Source: a virus. From it: a DNA stretch of 22,320 nucleotides. Of the stretch, positions 1 to 4,583 are shown piece by piece. Each line of letters begins with the position of its first letter. The first letter of the stretch is position 1. The stretch lies in IMG/VR virus record IMGVR_UViG_3300042860_002348, positions 1 through 22,320 of that record; one strand, written 5' to 3'. The translations under genes were made by a program, and so were the position numbers. The notes beneath the pieces are model-generated. The model was not told where the DNA came from. It was given only the letters and a program-made list of their open reading frames with translations, and did no database searches.

Positions 1-8
1 TCGCAGGC

Positions 9-101
9 TCAATAAAAAACCCAGCAGCGACCGCAAACGTCGCAATCATCTATGTCAGGAAAACGCTCACCAAATAAAATCGGCTTTGGCTTGTTGGTCA
101 T
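9..101 (-). CDS. Tiny CxxCxxC protein, 30 aa, unknown
   Basis: A 30-residue ORF beginning at ATG 101 and ending in TGA. The C-terminal half carries a cysteine cluster, C20-x2-C23-x2-C26, in the sequence DDCDVCGRCW, which could bind a metal. It starts 7 bases after the stop of the preceding gene, so it would be the last cistron of this cluster visible in the window. No clear Shine-Dalgarno sequence precedes it. The DNA at its 3' end (GCGAC...GTCGC, then a run of six T on the minus strand) looks partly like a terminator, but the T run is too far from the stem to be convincing. The gene is supported only by gene packing and the cysteine cluster. Function unknown. Confidence 0.35.
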   Translation of the reverse strand: MTNKPKPILFGERFPDIDDCDVCGRCWVFY

Positions 102-108
102 GGGTTGC

Positions 109-342
109 TCAGGGTATGGTGTTAAAAGCAAGAATGATGATGTCTGCTTTGTCGCTGACGTTCTGCTTGTTTCGCACAAGTCTCTGAATGTCTGGTATAT
201 CAATCGGCCGGTTTGCAGTCAGAGTGCCGTGCAGTGAATAGCTTTTACCGGAACGCCAAAATGTACCTGGCTCTTGGACTCTGGCCGAAAAGAAGTACCG
301 GATTTCAGGCATGGCAGGATTTTCCTCTAGATGGTTGGTCAT
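109..342 (-). CDS. Small hypothetical protein, 77 aa
   Basis: The ATG at 342 overlaps the TAA stop of the upstream gene by one base (TAATG), and a purine-rich GGAGAAGAAG stretch lies just upstream, so this start is preferred over a longer in-frame extension to 396. A second ATG at residue 11 is an alternative. The protein is soluble-looking, with no membrane segment. Its middle part (residues 14-45) has beta-rich character with the sequence YFFSARVQEPGTFW, and the C-terminus (DKADIIILAFNTIP) is hydrophobic strand-like. I do not recognise the family. It belongs to the run of tiny accessory genes at the left of the window. Confidence 0.6.
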   Translation of the reverse strand: MTNHLEENPAMPEIRYFFSARVQEPGTFWRSGKSYSLHGTLTANRPIDIPDIQRLVRNKQNVSDKADIIILAFNTIP

Positions 343-557
343 TACTTCTTCTCCACGATGGGCGAGAGGGATAGGTGCTGTTGAGGGATGCGCCATTCGC
401 GGCCATCAGGGCAGACGCAGTAGTAATGCGGCCAGCGATCGTGTGGGACCTGGCGGGTGATGACCACTTGCGCATCAGTAGCCCAGTTACGGACATAACA
501 GTGATCACCAGGAATGAACCGCCACGGCCGGGCATTCAGGACACGGGTATCAGCCAC
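342..557 (-). CDS. Small SH3-like hypothetical protein, 71 aa
   Basis: Starts at GTG 557, overlapping the stop of the preceding small membrane protein by 8 bases, and ends in TAA where it overlaps the next start. The composition (FIPGDHCYVRN, then alternating hydrophobic strands, then PDGREWRIPQQHL) resembles small SH3-like beta-barrel proteins in which a GD turn is followed by a closing strand, as in phage and plasmid accessory proteins. That fold assignment is an inference from pattern only. Cysteines at 20, 47 and 49 include a CxC pair. No signal peptide or membrane segment. Its role in the phage is unknown. Confidence 0.6.
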   Translation of the reverse strand: MADTRVLNARPWRFIPGDHCYVRNWATDAQVVITRQVPHDRWPHYYCVCPDGREWRIPQQHLSLSPIVEKK

Positions 558-729
558 GGATCAGCACCCCACGTTCGCGTTGCTGCAGCTGCTGTTCGTT
601 GTGCATGGTGAGACCAGCAGCAACGAAACCGGTAATGAGGATGATGTTGATCATGGCTCCGATACAGGCATGGGTCGCGGCAGCAATTGCAGCGCGACGT
701 AGGGGGATGTGAGCCGGCGGCACAACCAC
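550..729 (-). CDS. Single-pass membrane protein, about 59 aa
   Basis: Reading from GTG 729, this frame encodes a short N-terminus with two arginines (residues 11-12), then one long hydrophobic stretch (about residues 13-41, including MINIILITGFVAAGL), then a charged glutamine-rich tail. That is the shape of a small N-in or C-in single-pass protein. ATG 654 is an alternative start that would remove about half of the membrane segment, so the GTG is preferred. It begins 4 bases after the stop of the 54-aa gene and overlaps the next gene. Longer in-frame versions up to 861 run through that upstream gene and are rejected. Function unknown. A moron-type membrane protein is possible. Confidence 0.5.
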   Translation of the reverse strand: MVVPPAHIPLRRAAIAAATHACIGAMINIILITGFVAAGLTMHNEQQLQQRERGVLIRG

Positions 730-733
730 TGGA

Positions 734-898
734 TCATGATGGCTTGGATGGTGTGGTGATGGAAATGATTTCAGCGCCGGTGAATTGCATGTGGAAGGCC
801 TCGCGAATGGCCTGTTCGCCCCAGCCTTTCGGGACGGTCCATTCAAGGTTGTGGACTCCATGGCGGTTTTGATAGGTGATGACGTGTGTGAAGGTCAT
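734..898 (-). CDS. Small hypothetical protein, 54 aa
   Basis: Found by translating the minus strand from ATG 898, three bases after the TAG stop of the 113-aa gene upstream. It runs 54 codons to a TGA at 736-734. The sequence begins MTFTHVITYQ, has a tryptophan-rich middle (EWTVPKGWGEQAIREAF) and ends with a strand-like EIISITTP. This suggests a small alpha/beta soluble protein. It is too short for usual ORF cut-offs, but it fills exactly the space between two neighbours, as the other genes of this cluster do. No family recognised. Confidence 0.55.
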   Translation of the reverse strand: MTFTHVITYQNRHGVHNLEWTVPKGWGEQAIREAFHMQFTGAEIISITTPSKPS

Positions 899-900
899 GG

Positions 901-1242
901 CTAGACAAGTTCCTTACCGGTCATGCTGGGCAGTGACCAGTTGCGGCAATCGGGGCAGTGAGTGGCGTTGGTGATGTCGTCCGAGACCTTGAGTGCCTGT
1001 TTGGCGAGGGCACGGGCGAGTTGTGCGTCGATGGGGTGAGATTCATCCCAGGCGTTATCAGCGACGGATGCAGCGACGGTCCGGGTCGCATTGAGCAGAC
1101 CGATGAGCAGTGGCATGAGCGGGCGGTTGCGCTCGCTGGTAGGTGGCAGGGTGATCAGGCGGTGCCAGTCAGCAGGGATTGCTTGGCGTGCGGCCTGAAG
1201 CACTGCATCGCTGAGGGCAGCGTCGCATTGGAGATCAGCCAT
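901..1242 (-). CDS. Hypothetical protein with C-terminal CPDC motif, 113 aa
   Basis: The start is placed at ATG 1242 (MADLQCD). The frame stays open upstream to about 1278, but that extension runs into the divergent intergenic region. The protein is mostly alpha-helical by eye: alanine- and leucine-rich segments at residues 8-24, 45-70 and 80-95. Near the C-terminus is a CPDC knuckle (C96, C99) preceded by H95, a possible half zinc site. It is the first gene of the leftmost minus-strand cluster and is divergently oriented to the sigma factor gene, with about 98 bases between the two starts. Function unknown. Confidence 0.6.
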   Translation of the reverse strand: MADLQCDAALSDAVLQAARQAIPADWHRLITLPPTSERNRPLMPLLIGLLNATRTVAASVADNAWDESHPIDAQLARALAKQALKVSDDITNATHCPDCRNWSLPSMTGKELV

Positions 1243-1340
1243 AGGCGTGCGGCGGTGTGCTCTAGAACCATAGCGCACCAGTTCCGGTTTTGCTGCGCTA
1301 CGATGGGGGGCAATTCACAAAACCGCCTGCCCGCACCCCC
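1243..1340. promoter_or_regulatory. Divergent intergenic region upstream of the sigma gene
   Basis: This 98-base stretch separates the starts of two divergent genes, so promoters for both strands are expected here. On the plus strand, TGCGCTACGAT around 1292-1302 is a weak extended -10-like sequence without a convincing -35 box. On the minus strand, TTGTGAA (plus-strand ttcacaa near 1315) matches the upstream box of the duplicated leaders at 3114 and 4572, but the rest of that leader is absent. The exact start sites cannot be set from the sequence alone. Confidence 0.3.
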
Positions 1341-2390
1341 ATGAGCCAGAAATGGTGGCTGGACCAAGCCGGGCGGGTGCCGCTGCTGACACCTGCAGAG
1401 GAGATCGAGCTGGGAACGCTCATCCAGCGGTGGGTTACGCATCCGCAACCGGTACCGCCTGGCATCCGCAGGGCAGGGCAGCGGGCTAGGGAGCGGTTTA
1501 TCAAGGCGAATCTGCGGTTGGCGGCAGGGTTCGTGAGTAATCGGTGCCACCGGCTGGCCAAGCAGCACTCAGAGGAAGATCTGATCCAGGCGGCGAACGA
1601 GGGTCTGATCCGTGCTGTGGAGCGGTTTGACCCAGCGCGGGGGTATCGATTCAGCACGTATGCGTACTGGTGGATACGGCAGGCGGTGAACCGGTATGTG
1701 GACCTGTATGGGCGGTCGATTCAGATCCCTGGCAGCCATAGCCAGCACCTGTACCGGCTGGCTGGTATCAGGCGGCGGCTGCAGCGTGAGCTGAATCGTG
1801 ATCCCACCCGCGAGGAACTGGCGACCGAGCTGGGGGTATCGATGGCGGTGCTGGAGCAGGTATTGGCCAACGGCCGCAGCGTCGCCAGCTTGGATGAGGT
1901 GGTTGGTGATGACGAACTGACGCTGGGCGATCAGGTGCCGCATTGGGACCAGACGCCAGAGGACCAGGAGGAACAGCAGGAGCGATGGAAGCAGGCGGAA
2001 CAGCTGCGGCAGTTGATCGGGCAGCTGGGGAGACAGGACCAGCGGTTGCTGTCGCTGGCGTGGGGATTGGACGGCGAGGAACTGAAGCCGGGGGAGATCG
2101 GGCAGCGAGAGGGGCTGGCGGCCAGGGCAGTGTCGGTGCGGCTGGCAGAACTGCAGGCAGCGCTACGAACCGCATCGGTGCAGCTGGTGTTGGTGGCGGT
2201 GGAGCGGAAGAAACCGGAGCCGAGGGATCGGAGCAGGCGGCGGCGGGAACGGCCAGATCAGCTGGTGCTGGTGCCGGTCGAGAGGGTGAAGCCCGAGCCC
2301 CGGGCGCTGCGCAGGGTCGGAGGATTCCCCAGGAACTGGACCCGTCTCAGCGAGCGGCTGCGGGTCGCTGCTGCTGGGGGGAGTTGGTGA
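1341..2390 (+). CDS. Sigma-70 family RNA polymerase sigma factor, 349 aa
   Basis: Directs RNA polymerase to promoters. The start at ATG 1341 matches where cyanobacterial sigma factors begin region 1.2 (WWLDQAGRVPLLTPAEEIEL, residues 5-24). Region 2 spans about residues 50-123 and is well kept: LIQAANEGLIRAVERFDP, then GYRFSTYAYWWIRQAV, the core-binding and -10-recognition/melting part. Region 3 follows (about 130-185, with DPTREELATELGVS). Region 4 (about 217-276) keeps GEIGQREGL, but the recognition helix, normally SRERVRQIE-like, reads AARAVSVRLAE. So -35 recognition is probably changed or lost. Residues 277-349 are an extra basic tail with a 26-residue tandem repeat. It is the only plus-strand gene in a minus-strand phage region. 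Membership of the sigma-70 family is secure. Whether it serves the phage or is a carried host-type gene is inference. Confidence 0.93.
   Translation: MSQKWWLDQAGRVPLLTPAEEIELGTLIQRWVTHPQPVPPGIRRAGQRARERFIKANLRLAAGFVSNRCHRLAKQHSEEDLIQAANEGLIRAVERFDPARGYRFSTYAYWWIRQAVNRYVDLYGRSIQIPGSHSQHLYRLAGIRRRLQRELNRDPTREELATELGVSMAVLEQVLANGRSVASLDEVVGDDELTLGDQVPHWDQTPEDQEEQQERWKQAEQLRQLIGQLGRQDQRLLSLAWGLDGEELKPGEIGQREGLAARAVSVRLAELQAALRTASVQLVLVAVERKKPEPRDRSRRRRERPDQLVLVPVERVKPEPRALRRVGGFPRNWTRLSERLRVAAAGGSW
2181..2303 (+). repeat. In-frame tandem repeat in the sigma factor C-terminal tail
   Basis: Two copies of a 15-residue unit, QLVLVAVERKKPEPR (2181-2225) and QLVLVPVERVKPEPR (2259-2303), are offset by exactly 78 bases (26 codons), separated by an arginine-rich linker DRSRRRRERPD. 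The DNA copies are similar but not identical, so the duplication is not brand new. It lies just after conserved region 4 of the sigma factor. Confidence 0.85.
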
Positions 2391-2486
2391 AGAGTGACCC
2401 CCGCTCTGGGTCGGCCCGGCGGGCACGGGGGTGTTGATGGTGGCAGCGTAGGGATGACCCAGGCGTGCGGAGCAGGGGACTGGGCT
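2391..2486. other. Convergent intergenic gap
   Basis: About 96 bases between the stop of the plus-strand sigma factor gene and the stop of the minus-strand 70-aa gene. A short GCCC/GGGC inverted repeat is present around 2413-2425, but there is no T run on either strand, so no terminator is called. Nothing else is recognised here. Confidence 0.4.
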
Positions 2487-2699
2487 CTATCGGTTGCAGG
2501 CTACGCGGGCACGCGCAGCGGCTGCTTCCATCTGCAAGGCCTTGAGCCTGATGCGCTGCTGCTCGCGGCGCTCCACCTGCTCGGCCGAGTTGTACCACTT
2601 CGACGCGGCGCCGTGGACTGGGCAGTCCGGGCTCCAGTTGCGATGATCGGAGGCTTTCATGCCGATCCTGATGTGGCCGCAGGTGCAGTCAGTTTCCAT
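2487..2699 (-). CDS. Small Cys/His-rich protein, 70 aa
   Basis: Starts at ATG 2699 and ends in TAG. The N-terminal half carries CTCGH (C5, C7, H9), H19 and DCPVHG (C26, H29). This Cys/His spacing is seen in small phage proteins that probably bind one zinc ion. The C-terminal half (residues 38-68) is a charged helix (AEQVERREQQRIRLKALQ), suggesting a helical or coiled-coil tail. It sits alone between a terminator-like hairpin upstream and the convergent sigma gene, and a 13-bp direct repeat overlaps its last codons and the bases just before its ATG. With the hairpin in front, it may have weak or separate transcription. Function unknown. Confidence 0.65.
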   Translation of the reverse strand: METDCTCGHIRIGMKASDHRNWSPDCPVHGAASKWYNSAEQVERREQQRIRLKALQMEAAAARARVACNR

Positions 2700-2712
2700 G
2701 GTTGCAGGCTAC
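2492..2712. repeat. 13-bp direct repeat bracketing the 70-aa gene
   Basis: The sequence ggttgcaggctac occurs at 2492-2504 (inside the last codons) and again at 2700-2712 (immediately before the ATG), 208 bases apart. The identity is exact over 13 bases. It could be a trace of insertion or recombination of the small gene, or chance. Confidence 0.6.
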
Positions 2713-2738
2713 AGAAAAGCCCGGCGCTGGGGCCGGGC
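2712..2738 (-). terminator. Rho-independent terminator-like hairpin
   Basis: On the minus strand, GCCCGGC (2738-2732) pairs with GCCGGGC (2725-2719) around a 6-base loop (2731-2726), followed at once by TTTT (2718-2715) and TCTG. This is a 7-bp GC stem with a short T run. It follows the stop of the 88-aa gene (stop at 2764-2762) in the direction of transcription, so it probably ends the transcript that starts at the 3029-3120 leader. Confidence 0.7.
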
Positions 2739-2761
2739 GGGTGGTCGGTGGTGGGGGGGGA

Positions 2762-3028
2762 TCAGGTCCCGCAGCCGGTGGACAGGGTGCCAATCGGGCC
2801 AGACACCTTACGGCGTGCGCCGAGAACCGGGCACATGCTGTAAGAGCCCTCGGGCATGCACTGCTCTTCGCCTTCGTACTCCATAACCTTGCAACGAACA
2901 GTCTCAGTGCCATCGGTCAGGGTGACGAACTTGGCAGTGCGCTTGACTACTTCATAGGTCACGTGAAGATCGGCGTTGCCGATGAAGGTGAGTTGATAGC
3001 GGGAGCCGGCTTGGAAGGTGGCGGTCAT
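2762..3028 (-). CDS. Small cysteine-containing protein, 88 aa (RTAKFVTL / GSYSM motif)
   Basis: Begins at ATG 3028 directly after the conserved leader element and ends at TGA 2764-2762. A longer frame to 3067 would run through the leader hairpin and is rejected. The core reads YEVVKRTAKFVTLTDG (residues 25-40) and later GEEQCMPEGSYSMCPVL (residues 53-69). From memory, small phage and plasmid proteins of unknown role carry the same RTAKFVTL...GSYSM-P pattern; a profile search would be needed to confirm this. Four cysteines (46, 57, 66, 86). Probably a small beta-rich protein. It is the only gene between this leader and the downstream terminator, so it forms a single-gene unit. Confidence 0.7.
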   Translation of the reverse strand: MTATFQAGSRYQLTFIGNADLHVTYEVVKRTAKFVTLTDGTETVRCKVMEYEGEEQCMPEGSYSMCPVLGARRKVSGPIGTLSTGCGT

Positions 3029-3120
3029 GGCTGTCAGTGGCAGTGGAGGCGTTCCCCTCCGATGCACCTAATGTAACCGCTTGCGGACACCCTGCCCACC
3101 ACCACGGCGGACGGTTCACA
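3029..3120 (-). promoter_or_regulatory. Conserved leader, copy 1 (promoter-like core plus 5' hairpin)
   Basis: Reading leftward on the minus strand: TGTGAAC (3120-3114), 22 bases, then the 20-base core shared exactly with copy 2 (3091-3072). The core contains the palindrome CCGC-AA-GCGG and ends in TTACA. Next come TACATT-like -10 bases, then a GGAGG/CCTCC hairpin (3060-3045, 6-base loop), then CCACTGACAGCC just before ATG 3028. The same elements in the same order precede ATG 4423. The -10-like TACATT has no good -35 at 17 bases. A promoter with an operator-like palindrome is the simplest reading, not proven. Confidence 0.6.
3072..3091. repeat. 20-bp exact repeat, copy 1
   Basis: Plus-strand tgtaaccgcttgcggacacc, identical to 4530-4549, 1458 bases away. 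It contains the near-palindrome ccgc-tt-gcgg. Both copies lie in intergenic leaders of minus-strand genes, so this is a regulatory rather than a coding repeat. Confidence 0.9.
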
Positions 3121-3137
3121 CATTGTCACGATGGCGA

Positions 3138-3377
3138 TCACCTGAGCATGAAGTCAGACCTGAGCAGGTGCCACAGTCGAAACTCGCTGTAGTTCGCGGG
3201 CTCCGGCCAGTCCCCTGCGGTCACGGCATTGTCGGCCACTTTCGCGTCGGACACCGTGGGCCAGCCGTCTGTGCCATTGGCGAAGCTCTCCAGCTGCTCA
3301 GGCGTGGCCCTCTCCAGCCACTCCATGAACTCATCGGTGCTCATCTTGGCCGGGCTTTGAGGCCACTTGAACGTCAT
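3138..3377 (-). CDS. Small acidic hypothetical protein, 79 aa
   Basis: Starts at ATG 3377, overlapping the stop of the 117-aa gene by 4 bases (ATGA). A strong Shine-Dalgarno sequence AGGAG lies 7 bases upstream, inside a 14-base sequence repeated before the neighbouring gene. The protein is acidic, begins MTFKWPQSP, has a helical part with MSTDEFMEWLERATPEQLE (residues 12-30), and ends with a tryptophan-containing segment (FRLWHLLRSDFMLR). No membrane segment or known motif. It is the last gene of the leader-2 operon, just upstream of leader copy 1. Family unknown. Confidence 0.65.
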   Translation of the reverse strand: MTFKWPQSPAKMSTDEFMEWLERATPEQLESFANGTDGWPTVSDAKVADNAVTAGDWPEPANYSEFRLWHLLRSDFMLR

Positions 3378-3727
3378 TCCTGATCTCCTGATAGCGACCG
3401 CTCGATGCGCTGCAACTCGTTGCGGGCATCCTCCTGGCTTAGGTCGCAGTCGAAGCAGTCGGATTCGTCGATGGGCGCCGGCGGGCTGCCCTTCCTCGCC
3501 TGATACCGCTTGAACGCCTCTTCGCTGATTACCACCGCCGGCGGGCTGGTAAACAGGGCTTTCGTCAGCAGCTCCTTCAGCCGCCGACGATCCTCCAGCA
3601 GTGCGTGGATCAGCTCTGCCTCAGTGCCGCCCGACCGCAAGGCAGCGCCGGCCAGTGGGTCCGTCATTGCCCAGTCGCCCAGCGACTCGCGGCTGACGCG
3701 GCGTGATGGTGATTCGTAGCTGCTCAT
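3374..3727 (-). CDS. Hypothetical protein with CxxC, 117 aa
   Basis: The ATG at 3727 overlaps the upstream stop by 4 bases and is preceded by AGGAG 7 bases away, so this start is preferred over the long open frame reaching 4111. Residues 35-60 form a charged helix (TEAELIHALLEDRRRLKELL). Residues 87-96 hold DESDCFDCDLS (C91, C94), and the C-terminus is another acidic helix. This arrangement suggests a small helical protein with a possible metal-binding pair. It is co-transcribed with the tiny genes on either side. Function unknown. Confidence 0.65.
   Translation of the reverse strand: MSSYESPSRRVSRESLGDWAMTDPLAGAALRSGGTEAELIHALLEDRRRLKELLTKALFTSPPAVVISEEAFKRYQARKGSPPAPIDESDCFDCDLSQEDARNELQRIERSLSGDQE
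3378..3392 (-). promoter_or_regulatory. Shine-Dalgarno cassette, copy 1
   Basis: Minus-strand ATCAGGAGATCAGG followed by one base and ATG 3377. AGGAG is at good spacing and decides the start of the 79-aa gene. The same 14 bases occur at 3729-3742 before ATG 3727. Confidence 0.75.
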
Positions 3728-3951
3728 CCCTGATCTCCTGATGATGGTGTGCGTGATCTCCGCCTGCGCCGCTTCCTCTCCGCATCCGCCGCTCTCCCCG
3801 CTGGCGATCGCCGCCAGCACAGCGCGCACAGCGGCAGGCTGCGGGTGCTCACCACGGTGCAGCCGCACTGAGGGCAGACGGGCAGGGCGGGTAGGTCGCC
3901 CGCCAAACGGAGGCGATGGCGGCGGGTTTTTTCGGCGGGGGTTAGGGGCAT
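3724..3951 (-). CDS. Zinc-ribbon-like basic protein, 75 aa
   Basis: Starts at ATG 3951, overlapping the upstream stop by one base (TGATG), and its own stop overlaps the next start by 4 bases. The sequence has a basic N-terminus (PAEKTRRHRLRLAG), then CPQCGC (C26, C29, C31) and LCALC (C42, C45), which together make a CxxC...CxxC zinc-ribbon pattern. An arginine-rich tail follows (ERKRRRRRSRT). Such small basic zinc-ribbon proteins often bind nucleic acid, but that role is inferred only from charge and cysteines. Confidence 0.65.
   Translation of the reverse strand: MPLTPAEKTRRHRLRLAGDLPALPVCPQCGCTVVSTRSLPLCALCWRRSPAGRAADAERKRRRRRSRTPSSGDQG
3728..3742 (-). promoter_or_regulatory. Shine-Dalgarno cassette, copy 2
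   Basis: Minus-strand ATCAGGAGATCAGG, then one base and ATG 3727. It lies inside the coding region of the overlapping 75-aa gene and fixes the start of the 117-aa gene. Identical over 14 bases to the cassette at 3379-3392. Confidence 0.75.
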
Positions 3952-4175
3952 CAGTCCCCACCCTCAATCGCATCGGCCAGCGCCAGGAACTGGGCACGGT
4001 GGCGGGCTGTGGTGGGACGGGTGGCGTCGCGGGACGGATCACCCAGCACCACCTCCACGGCGGCGCGGATGATGTTGCCGGCATCGGCGTCCCAGCCGAC
4101 GAAGGCCTCACGGGTTCCTTGTAGCAGCGCCTCAGCGAACAGTGCTCGGCGCTCGGCGCGGGTCGGGATTTGCAT
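3951..4175 (-). CDS. Small helical hypothetical protein, 74 aa
   Basis: The start is placed at ATG 4175 (MQIPTRAERRALFAEALLQ). The open frame extends to a GTG at 4241, but the added part is proline-rich and overlaps the end of the 63-aa gene. The protein is mostly helical with alanine-rich segments (NIIRAAVEVVLGDP, HRAQFLALADAIEGGD) and no cysteines or membrane span. The stop overlaps the next start by one base, which supports the frame. No Shine-Dalgarno is visible at 4175, so the exact start is uncertain. Family not recognised. Confidence 0.55.
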   Translation of the reverse strand: MQIPTRAERRALFAEALLQGTREAFVGWDADAGNIIRAAVEVVLGDPSRDATRPTTARHRAQFLALADAIEGGD

Positions 4176-4231
4176 GGCAGATGGTGGCGAGTGGATGGGC
4201 GCCGGATGGGCTCCGGCGGGCCGTGGGGTGG

Positions 4232-4423
4232 TCAGGCCCACTCAAGGGCCTTGGCCTCAAACCATGCGATTGCATGGTCAAGGGTGGTGAATGATTTGAA
4301 TGTTGTCCACCGAGAGCACACCGAGAATTGGAGGCGCTTTGCCTCTGGGTGATGGAGCACAAAGAGGCGCATATCGGCGCCGGTGGTGGGGCTGCCGGTG
4401 ATGGTGGAGCGGATGGTGGTCAT
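4232..4423 (-). CDS. Small hypothetical protein, 63 aa, behind leader copy 2
   Basis: Starts at ATG 4423 immediately after CCACTGACAGCT, the same pre-start sequence as at ATG 3028, and ends at TGA 4234-4232. The longer frame to 4561 runs through the conserved leader and is rejected. The protein reads MRLFVLHHPEAKRLQFSVC followed by TLDHAIAWFEAKALEWA, a strand-then-helix pattern that could be a small alpha/beta fold. No membrane segment. It is the first gene of the short operon headed by leader copy 2. The two genes directly behind the two leaders (63 and 88 aa) are not clearly related in sequence. Confidence 0.6.
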   Translation of the reverse strand: MTTIRSTITGSPTTGADMRLFVLHHPEAKRLQFSVCSRWTTFKSFTTLDHAIAWFEAKALEWA

Positions 4424-4578
4424 AGCTGTCAGTGGCGATGGAGTGGAGCGGGGAATGCCGACGATCTGGCAGGCTCCCGTGGGCCAGGGGCCGGAGCCCC
4501 GGAGGAGGTTTCCCTCCCGATGCCCACACTGTAACCGCTTGCGGACACCACGGCCACCCATCAGGGGGTCAGTTCACA
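4424..4578 (-). promoter_or_regulatory. Conserved leader, copy 2 (promoter-like core plus 5' hairpin)
   Basis: Same order as copy 1. TGTGAAC (4578-4572) is followed by 22 bases, then the 20-base core (4549-4530), then a -10-like TACAGT. A hairpin follows, GGAGG-GAAA-CCTCC (4517-4504), whose loop fits the GNRA tetraloop pattern. About 60 bases absent from copy 1 (including GGGGC/GCCCC) come next, then the conserved CCACTGACAGCT before ATG 4423. Identical spacing between the upstream box and the core in both copies argues for a functional unit. No good -35 is seen. Confidence 0.6.
4530..4549. repeat. 20-bp exact repeat, copy 2
   Basis: Identical to 3072-3091, with the ccgc-tt-gcgg near-palindrome in the centre. 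It is flanked by further weaker similarity on both sides (gttcaca upstream, ggagg/cctcc downstream), so the repeated unit is longer than 20 bases but diverged. Confidence 0.9.
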
Positions 4579-4583
4579 ATTCG

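Noticed and set aside
1-45. Possible terminator at the left edge
   Set aside because: GCGAC/GTCGC stem and a T run are present on the minus strand, but seven bases separate them, and the stretch lies inside a possible small gene.
1943-2437. Gly/Ala-rich 164-aa frame overlapping the sigma gene
   Set aside because: Different frame of the same strand across sigma regions 3-4 and the tail. Low-complexity translation of G-rich codons.
4424-4561. N-terminal extension of the 63-aa gene through leader copy 2
   Set aside because: The two leaders keep DNA elements and a hairpin but not a shared reading frame (insertions break it), so the conservation is non-coding.
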